Source of the DNA: Apostichopus japonicus
Taxonomy: Eukaryota; Echinodermata; Holothuroidea; Aspidochirotida; Stichopodidae
NCBI RefSeq assembly: GCF_037975245.1
Contig: NC_092568.1
Location: forward strand, 35,024,501-35,088,500
Direction: 5' to 3'
Length of the DNA stretch: 64,000 bases
Below are positions 56,020 to 64,000 of this stretch, one piece after another; the stretch's first letter is position 1; each line of letters starts with the position of its first letter. The notes under the pieces are model-generated. The model was not told the origin of the DNA, did not search any database, and saw nothing but the letters and a program-made list of their open reading frames with translations. The position numbers were made by a program, and so were the translations under genes.

Positions 56020-57229
56020 CTGAAGAGAAGAGAAAAGATATTAGAACGGGCCAACACTCGGAGTCAGACAATGTTCAGCCATTTTTTTCGGTACATGTCT
56101 CCAAATTCACTCGGCAGCTGGCTGTATAGGAGTAACATGTTGTGTCATGTTATTCACATAGCAGCCAGACAAATAATGAGTATGGTGGTATAAGATAAGT
56201 TCATCTATATTTGCAAACTGCATTATACAAATGTAGCTGCACTGGTATACACTGTAGTTGCTGTTTCCTTAGTCAAATTTTAACAACTTCTTCAATCACA
56301 ACTTTTATATATTGAAGCCTAAGCAAAAACAGCAAAAACTACCACAGTGAAACAAGGAAACATCAGTTTTGTATTTTGAGACGTTTCTGTGAATTATTTC
56401 GCCTGTTAACCAAATTAACTTCAACTCATACATGAATTTCGGAACTTTTCCTTGCTTCAAGCAGTTTGACTCCCAACCTAAATTACAACGTAGGATTCTC
56501 TCTATTTATGGCAGAATTTGGTCAAACCATCACTGAAATCCCTAACTGAAGGATAGAACTAAAACACTGAGCAAAATCAGCAAGCTCATCATAATTGCTT
56601 TCCTTTTAACATCATCAGCATACTATCGCGAATTTACCGTATACCATCATTGGACTAGTGCCCACCGCATGAGAATTGGACCACAACTTTTTTCAGTAAG
56701 CCAAGTCCAGGATTCAAGGTGCTTTTAAGGTACTAATTTAGAATCCGTACCATTCGACCCTACTTCCTAACCCTATTTCCCTACTTCCTAACCCTACTCC
56801 CTAACCCTATTCCCTACTTCCTAACCCTAATTCCTAACCCCTACTTCCTAACCCCTAACCTTATTCTGCCGATTTGAAGTAAACTTTCCCATTCATATGG
56901 TACAGATTCTAAAGTTAGGCCGCTTTGAATGCACAGAAGGCACAAATCATATAAAAATTTGTGTAGAACGTTGTTTTTTTTTAATTTCGGGGCACATACA
57001 GCTTAAGTTAACACTAGTAGCACTGGCAGCAGCCTAACAGTACTAACAGGTGTAAATTCGGCTGCACATACAGTAACAGGTGTAAATTTTCGCGGAAATG
57101 CTTCCAAGATACATTGACTGATGGAGGGAGGATTTGATTGGAGACACAGGACAAGGATAATATCATAATATAGATACAATAAAAATCATTAGATGAGAAC
57201 GTATGATATAGCATTTCGTCATTACTTAC
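56020..57229 (-). other. CFAP70 5'UTR intron with telomere-like repeats
   Basis: A 1.2-kb intron. At about 56758-56870 it contains irregular copies of CCCTAA/CCTAACCC interspersed with ACTTCCTA. Confidence 0.55.
56758..56870. repeat. Interstitial telomere-like repeats
   Basis: Around ten CCTAACCC/CCCTAA cores separated by ACTTCCTA-like spacers. Irregular, so probably an old interstitial or repair-derived patch. Confidence 0.7.
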
Positions 57230-57336
57230 GTATTTATTTATGTTCGTTCCACAAGGAGTCTAAGAGGAACCAACGATCTTGAGAGAAGAATTTTTCAACA
57301 CAATTTGCATTACGCGTTGAATCGCTGGTCCTACTC
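57230..57336 (-). promoter_or_regulatory. CFAP70: Probable CFAP70 5'UTR exon and core promoter region
   Basis: A strong minus-strand donor (TAC|GTAAGTAA) ends an untranslated exon at 57230. It would splice to the acceptor just before the ATG at 56019. The transcription start is not defined; the upper boundary is arbitrary, set at the X-box-like site. Confidence 0.5.
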
Positions 57337-57350
57337 GTTGCTACGCAACC
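57337..57350 (-). promoter_or_regulatory. RFX X-box-like motif upstream of CFAP70
   Basis: The minus strand reads GGTTGCGTAGCAAC: inverted half-sites GTTGC and GCAAC with a 3-bp centre. The canonical X-box is GTTGCC(N)0-3GGCAAC-like; here one half-site (AGCAAC) fits the consensus and the other has one mismatch. RFX factors drive many ciliary genes, so the position about 110 bp above the 5' donor is apt. Confidence 0.6.
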
Positions 57351-59340
57351 AAAGCAGATTGTGCAGCGTGTGGATGCTTTTAACGGACCGTGTCACTACA
57401 CGAATCCATACTATACGTGCTGCATTGAAAATGGACAATTATTAAAAAAGAGTATCTAAGAAGCATCCGTATTTATCTTCCATCAGGGGTATTCCCAGTA
57501 TGACTTTAAATTGACGATCATAACACTAAATGTGACATTGCAACACAAATCACTCAGCGTTTGAGAGACTTTTAATTGTGAGGTTTCTAATTATTACTTC
57601 TTGTTAGTTGCGAGTAAGGGGAGGGAGTGTAATGTTTGGAGGACTTGGATCATGTACTAGGGAAAGCCTACAGTGAAATGATGTTATTGAGTTGGGAAGG
57701 ACCTTAATTGATGTAGGCCTACTAGCTGGTACCAAGGAATAATTTGGTTCTCTCGACCCACCCCTCCTGCCAATTCTGATATAAAAAATAATACTAATGA
57801 CCCTTTTGTTTCTAAAAATGCAATGATTTCTAATTTAGTAGTCAGACCTATGTATTTCTATTTTCTTTCTCTCTCATCCTAATTTTTGTTGTCAAGTTGG
57901 TGGAAATTCTTAAAGGTTCCAAATTTCATCCCAATTGAATGTGAACCTTCCATCACATCTTGTATATGATGAGGTAGGTTACTAAAAACAATGAGACATA
58001 TAGACCAGTACCACATTCCATCACCCTTGTTGTTCCCCTGTATTCCTTCTCCCAGTAATTAACAGTGACCACCACCCCTGTCAGAACTACCATGTTTGTT
58101 TCTGATGCTATCCCCTCTTATGTTGCTATCATGCTATCAACTTTTCTCAAGGTCTCCTTTTTACCCCCCCCCCCCTGGATCCCACTTGTGAATGCCACGC
58201 TAAAATAAAAAGGAGGCGTAGGGGTGGGCAAAGACCACAAATAAAATAAACCTTTTCTTTTATCAAATAGAATTTATTGAATAATATTAGTCATACAAAA
58301 GTAACAATAACAGCCTTCCTTATCAAATTCCTATCAAACAGTACTACAAAATTCTGTCTACATATAATCAAATTCCAGTGTTCACTAATGGGTTTACAAG
58401 TCAGCCATAGTTCACTTTTACGGCAAGTTGCAATTGCGTCATTGTAACCACACAAAGTCACGTGTAGTTCCATTATACCAGTAAATTATTAAATAAGAGA
58501 TCAATTGATACAGCATTTGCAACCAATCGTGGTCGGGTAAAGACATGAAAAGCTTTTGATAAAGAAATAAAAGTCCAAAGTTTCCCGATCAATCTAATGT
58601 AAATAATATGTACCATATGCACTTCATTTGTTATCCCAACAAACCACAAAGCTCCAATGTGTTTATTTTCAAATGCAATTCCAATATCTTACCAACAATT
58701 TCACTTTTTAAAAGTATTCACACTTGAGTTTTGGAAACAATTTATTCAGTCCAATCTTTTTCATAAATTATTTCATGCCATGCCTTAGTATGAAGTAAAT
58801 GAATTAAAGTGTAAAATGTTCAATGCAAACGTTTAAGCAAAATTTTGAGTAGAGGTGCTCAGAAGACTTTGTTTATTATAACTGAACCCTTAAGAGGTAG
58901 AACACTCCCATCTAGCCTGTTGTGACTTCCCTTTGTCAGAATACTTGAAACATTTTCCATCACTGGAAGAAAACTTTAAATGCTTTTGATAAATAAGTTT
59001 GATTTTTATGTTAGTACATATAAAACTAGACACCTATTACATTATCGTATTCAACAACTGAGAAGAATTGCTAATATATTTTGGTTCACGTCAAAAGTTT
59101 GAATAATACTGATATAAATATTAGATATCAGAAACAATAATAAGTATTCCACCACCAGAAGACACTTCTCAATCATTGTTTTATTCTTTGCCTTTCTTAC
59201 CCTCCTCAAACAATTTAAATATATGGTTATAGCCTATGTTAGTGTAATTTCCTTACTTTACATTAGGTTAAGGTCACATTAAAGCAGATTTTTGCATCTG
59301 GCCTGGAACTTGAGCAAATATAGAATATTATACAACACCT
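57351..59340. other. Intergenic, upstream of CFAP70
   Basis: No gene seen. A minus-strand AATAAA at 58277-58272 could end a long L2HGDH 3'UTR. A poly-C run lies near 58165. Confidence 0.4.
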
Positions 59341-59730
59341 AATTATATTCCGGCCATTTGATTGGTCAATTGCTCGTCGATTGCATGCAAAATCCACTCT
59401 AATGCACGCTATGATGATAGAACCATGCGTTATACTTTTCTGATAGCACTTTTTTCAATGGTAAGAGAGCAGAGAAACCGGTCTGTTCAAAACAATCTGT
59501 TGCATGAGTGCATTTTACATCCAATTATATCCAAATTTGAAGGTGTTGTATAAAACAAATAATGAATGGTTTCTATTCGTGCAATAGTGCAAATATTTCA
59601 TTCGTTGAAAGATGTAATTTGTTCCATTCAACTCGGCTGCGCCTCGTTGAATGGAACAAATTACATCTTTCAACTCATGAAATATTTGCACTATTGCACT
59701 CATAACCATTTATTATTTGTATACTACTCA
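59341..59730. mobile_element. Probable hairpin MITE
   Basis: Arms of about 75-80 bp (59553-59632 and 59644-59720) pair almost perfectly around 'tcggctgcgcctc'. Inner arm shared core: 'gttgaaagatgtaatttgtt'. The adjacent left stretch from 'ccggccatttgattggtcaa' (59350) may belong to the same element. No transposase. Outer borders are uncertain. Confidence 0.65.
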
Positions 59731-61692
59731 ACATAAGAAATGCAATTGATTAAACTAAGACTTCCTCTTACACTTTTCTTTTCAACAAATGAAGCTTAAG
59801 GAGCAAATAATTAATGATTCCATTTGGTTCTAAACCTTCCTTCACGCTTGTTCATATGATGCATATTTCAAAAATTCAAAAGTTTTACCTTTTATTTTTT
59901 ATTCTGGTTGAAATGAAGTTGATAAGTCAAGCTATTAAGCACAGCATCAAACAGCTTAAAATAGCATTTTTTATTCATTTCAGAAAGTTGCTTTAAACCA
60001 CACGACTGTTATAAACTATGCAATTGTTGTTTTGGTTGATACACAGTAAAGCATGATACTTGTTTCCATGGTAACCCTTACCATTAACCCTACTATAGGT
60101 TAGATATGAGAATTTAGGAATGCATCTTAGAGCACCAATAAATAGTAAATGGAATAACTTGTCGGCTATGTCTGGTTACCAGCAAGAATGTGCTCTGAAA
60201 TTTACTTCAAAACTTTAACAAATTTCAGATTATCTAACCTTGAGATTTCAACATTTGAAAAATCACTATCAAGCATTTCATGAAGCATGGTACCATGTCA
60301 GGAAAAGAGCTGAATTGGACTTGCTTACTGAAAACAATCTCCATCCCATCTCTGCCCTCCTGCATCCTCTGTTCACCCAAGCAAGAAGTTAAATTATGAA
60401 AACAAACAGAGAATGATGTTCTCATTTGAAATACTCATATAGTGGACCACCCAGAGTTCCCCTCCCTCCCCTCTCCCATCCTGCCCCTTCCTTCCCTCCA
60501 TCTGCCCTTTCATAGACTTATTCTTTTAGTAGCTATGTGTGACCATTTATATTAAAATTCTTTAAAACAAGCTATTTTACAGTCTTTCTTGAAATTATGC
60601 AAACATGATTCTGCACATTTACCAACCAAACATGTAAAACTGCTTAATAAAATTTACAAATTTAACTTAAATTTGCCAAATGAAAGTAAGTATTTTATTT
60701 AAACAATACCATAGAGCATGATGTAAATGTGAATCATGAAGAAAATATAATGAATGATTTTTTTTTCTAAGAAAAAGAATCATCATAGATGAAATTCTGA
60801 TGGCAAGGTTGTTAAAAACACATAATGATATTCAGTTTAGAGTTTCCAACAATAATTAATAAATGTGATATGTTTTCTGCAATTACCAAAACTTTATGAC
60901 TGATATTTAGAGTTATCGATTTCCTACATTCACTTTCTTGTGGGCAGTCCAAACGTTTGGAAAACATTAATGGTCTGAATCAAATATATTAATAAAAATA
61001 GCTCACACAGATCATGTTGCCATAGTCCGAACCTTACATGAAGAATCAAACTATCAAAATATCATATTTTAGGTTTAAACCGAAAAATCTGAGGTGAGAT
61101 GCAGTATGACTGTTTAATAATGTTGATTTCTTCCAAAACTGACACGAGACATCAAATATTTCATTGCAAGATTTGGCTAGGAGATACAATAAACTCTATT
61201 TTACCATCACTGTCAGTGAAACAGGCTTTGGAGAGTGTATTTTATGGGGTTGTTAACTTTATCCATTAACTTGTTTGATCTTTATAAGACATTGCATCAT
61301 TTTACAAAAGTGGTAAACTAGTTGTAATGCTCATCACTCACTCACAGGATGGAGACAAGTTTATACAAAACTCAACATCGTTACCTTAAGAACTTTGCAG
61401 TGTTTATGAATTTCAAAGCTCTGAAAGCCTTTCCTTAATTTCCTGGAAGTTTGTCTTAGTCCATTCTATTGTCTATCATTAACAGCACACCATGCTTGTT
61501 AGAAAATTCCTGAGTAAAAATTTGACTCCATTAAGGACAACATCACTGCATTGAGCAAGCTTTTCACAATAACACATGAAAGAAAGTGAGTCGAGAAAGT
61601 ATGAAGTTAAAACATTTAGGAAAATAAATTTCGTGCAATATCAAGATGAAAATTTTCTCAAATTAAAAGCAATATTTTTTGCATATATTTTA
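59731..61692 (-). other. AT-rich intergenic or long L2HGDH 3'UTR
   Basis: No gene or exon-like block recognised. AATAAA overlaps the L2HGDH stop, so the 3'UTR may be very short, or extend as far as a minus-strand AATAAA at 58277. Confidence 0.4.
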
Positions 61693-61897
61693 TTAGAGCT
61701 TCTCCAGTGAAAATTTCCTCTGTATTTTATCTGCAATCATTTTAGCAATAGCCAATGAAGAGGTGGCAGCCGGTGAGGGAGCATTCCTGACGTGAAGTAT
61801 TCTGTCGGCGAGTTCCCCAGCTCCTTCATCGAACACAAAGTCATCGACCAGATTGCCATCCCTGTCTAGAGCTTGGGCTCTTACCCCGGCAGGACCT
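61693..61897 (-). CDS. L2HGDH: L2HGDH terminal coding exon
   Basis: The acceptor is 'gattttcag' with phase 2 entry. It carries the C-terminal FAD-domain block and the stop. AATAAA (61694-61689) overlaps the stop codon. Confidence 0.97.
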
Positions 61898-63000
61898 CTG
61901 AAAATCAATCACCGTAAAACGGCAAAGTTTCAAAACTTTATATGATGGAAAATGTTGGACACTTTTGCGATAATCATAGCTTCTTTCTTACTTCTGCCAT
62001 CTCAATAATTTGGTCAATACTAATAGAGGGCTTGATGCTGGTTTAGTTTTGATTTACTGTGTTGAAGCAGTTTCAGGAAAAAATTTATCAGCCAAATTTG
62101 TTTTACTACTACTATTGCATCTGCAACAGTTAAATTTGATTCCATTTCTAAAGTTACACAACCGTATTCCATTTCTGGTTGTACGAAGAGATTAATCATT
62201 TTTGTTTACTTAGAACACTATGAGGGCATTTGTTTCCTTCCACAAACAAGAGTTTATAAATACTTAATGACTTTAAAACCTTCTGTCATCGTTCAAGTAG
62301 GTTTATCTCCATTTTTGTTTCATATTAAACCGCTACATTAGATCTTAATAAATATGGCAGAAAAACTATCATTCCAGTGGGCACTAGAGTTGATGTCTCC
62401 ATCCTTCATTAATACTGTTACTAAAGACTATAACCAAGATGCTCCATATCCTCTCTTTCCTTTGTTTGGAATTCATTTACAAATATATTTAATTCACCCT
62501 GTTTGTTTCTGATTGCTGCAATTTGAGACACCCTCCGAGATATAACACCAAATAAACAATTATTGGTGATTATTTTATGATTCCATTGACGTTCACTCAT
62601 TTTTCATGTTTCCTTTATTTTACTAATCAAATACAAACAGGAAAGAAGAAGTTATCCAACGGTTTGCACTTTTTTCTTGATTTTTTGTAACTCAAATTGA
62701 GTAAATGAAGCTACTGAACTGCATTTTTAAGGGACTTTAGTGTCAGACATTAATTGAAGATTAACCACACTAATGCAAAAGTCTACATTATATCTATTAC
62801 AAATCTACACAGAAATGTTAGTAATGTAATCATTTATAGATAAACTACCTACTTAGCAAGTTACAAACCTTTCGACATCCTCTGGTTTTATCTCAGGAAC
62901 GAATCTTTGTAACTGTTGGACTTGTGCACTGGTTACCACTCCTTTATAGAATTCTTTCATCCCGAATACAAGATGTTTTAGGGCAAGTTTCCGCAAGCCG
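61693..63000 (-). CDS. L2HGDH: L2HGDH, C-terminal two exons (L-2-hydroxyglutarate dehydrogenase, mitochondrial)
   Basis: An FAD-dependent mitochondrial enzyme that oxidises L-2-hydroxyglutarate to 2-oxoglutarate, a metabolite-repair step. Two exons, 63000-62869 and 61897-61693, join in phase (phase 2). They encode [32 protein letters not shown], then [20 protein letters not shown] and [20 protein letters not shown], ending KFSLEKL with TAA at 61695-61693. The [21 protein letters not shown] and [13 protein letters not shown] blocks are near-identical to vertebrate L2HGDH and belong to the DAO-type FAD fold. Only about the last 110 of some 460 residues are in the window; the FAD-binding N-terminus and mitochondrial leader lie to the right. 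Same strand as CFAP70, 4.3 kb above its promoter. Confidence 0.97.
61898..62868 (-). other. L2HGDH last intron
   Basis: About 0.97 kb, AT-rich, with nothing recognisable. Confidence 0.85.
62869..63000 (-). CDS. L2HGDH: L2HGDH penultimate coding exon
   Basis: The acceptor is 'ctttcctcag'; phase 2 in and 2 out; donor GTTTGT, a weaker form of the donor. Encodes the helical segment before the RGP motif ([15 protein letters not shown]). Confidence 0.93.
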
Positions 63001-64000
63001 CTGAGGAAAGAGAAGGTGGGTTTAAAATAGTAAAGGAATGAATGCAGCCACAAAATTAATTTTAATATTTTGTAGACATTAAAAAAACTACCAGTACCAC
63101 TCCAGGATGTATTTTTATACCAATTTAATCAATGAAAGTGGCTGGATTACTTAGTCTAGCACATAAATCAGTAGGTTGTTTTCTGAAAAGGGAAACGCAA
63201 ACCCCAAAACTAAAACAAAACGTGACACCTTTACGGCCTCAGATAACATGGTTCTACTAAATTACGGACAGGTGTTGGAGTGTCATCCAATGGTGCTCTG
63301 TTGTTTTGTAGGAATCTTAAAGAATATGTTTGGTGGAGTTATAACAACTATGACAACAATTGGTAAACATCACCATGTATGTCTGGACTGAGGTCTGAGC
63401 CCTAGTCAACAAAGCCTTAAAGGAGCATTCCAGGTCATTTGCAGTATTGAAAGATGAACGTACTGAAATGGCAATAGAGTTTACTATCTTCCTAATGATC
63501 AGCCTCAAGTCACCCTTTAAGATGACGAACCACAGTCCATTTATAAAGTTATCGGCATAGTTGGAAAGAAAGTGATTTTGAGCTGGCCAGATCAGCTGGT
63601 AGAATACATGATTTGTGTTCATGAGGTCAAAGGTCAAGTTTCACTCTTGTCAAACATTTCCTTGCTCTTGGACAGCTCAGCTGGTAGAATACAGGATTTG
63701 TGTTCATGAGGTCAAAAGGTCAAGTTTCACCCTTGTCAAACATTTCCTTGCTCTTGGACAGCTCAGCTGATAGAATACAGGATTTGTGTTCATGAGGTCA
63801 AAAGGTCAAGTTTCACTCTTGTCAAACATTTCCTTGCTCTTGGACAGCTCAGCTGGTAGAATACATGATTTGTGTTCATGAGGTCAAAGGTCAAGTTTCA
63901 CTCTTGTCAAACATTTCCTTGCTCTTGGACAGCTCAGCTGATAGAATACAGGATTTGTGTTCATGAGGTCAAAAGGTCAAGTTTCACTCTTGTCAAACAT
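63001..64000 (-). other. L2HGDH intron running out of the window
   Basis: Contains the dispersed repeat near 63136 and the tRNA-like array from 63580. No further exon seen. Confidence 0.7.
63580..64000 (+). repeat. Tandem array of an 85-86-bp tRNA-like unit, five copies to window edge
   Basis: Units start at 'gctcagctgg' (first copy 'gatcagctgg') at 63590, 63675, 63761, 63847 and 63932. Each has A-box-like GCTCAGCTGGTAGA, an anticodon-arm-like CATGA-TTTGTGT-TCATG (5-bp stem, 7-nt loop, in copies 1 and 4; one mismatch in others), and B-box-like GGTCAAGTTTC, one base short of consensus. A 'ttgtcaaacatttccttgctctt' linker joins them. The array continues off the edge. Confidence 0.85.

Overview
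The window is animal nuclear DNA: AT-rich, genes split into many short exons with GT-AG introns, and a heavy load of SINE, LINE-tail, MITE and simple-repeat sequence. The tRNA-headed SINEs with a 'gcgctttgag...attattatta' tail, the hAT-type MITEs and a Penelope-like motif suggest a marine invertebrate. A deuterostome such as an echinoderm is my best guess, but that rests on general impression and is not proven.

Layout. (1) About 817-7812, plus strand: the 3' five exons of a gene I do not recognise. It encodes a basic, His-rich 37-40-residue tandem repeat (11 units) followed by a Pro-rich heptad repeat. (2) 7813-19594: an 11.8-kb convergent intergenic region. It holds one possible orphan exon, a very large inverted repeat (two arms of about 1.57 kb around a 1.14-kb loop), a tRNA-derived relic and a hAT-like MITE. 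(3) 57230-19595, minus strand: a complete CFAP70 (TTC18) gene. I could place 26 coding exons, two of them tentative micro-exons. They join in phase to 3441 bp (1146 residues plus stop), close to the vertebrate protein length. A probable 5'UTR exon and an RFX X-box-like motif lie just upstream. (4) 57351-61692: intergenic or L2HGDH 3'UTR sequence, with a near-perfect hairpin MITE. (5) 63000-61693, minus strand: the last two exons of L2HGDH; its 5' part lies beyond the right edge, and the intron reaching that edge holds an 86-bp tandem array of tRNA-like units.

Biology. CFAP70 is an axonemal C2-like/TPR protein needed for ciliary and flagellar motility. L2HGDH is the mitochondrial FAD enzyme that removes L-2-hydroxyglutarate. 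The two lie head-to-tail on one strand with no evident functional link. The left-hand gene is convergent with CFAP70. No bacterial-type operon, CRISPR array or viral gene was seen. The less explained signals are the repeat-protein gene, the giant inverted repeat, a three-hairpin structure at 50580-50647 and the tRNA-like array at the right edge.
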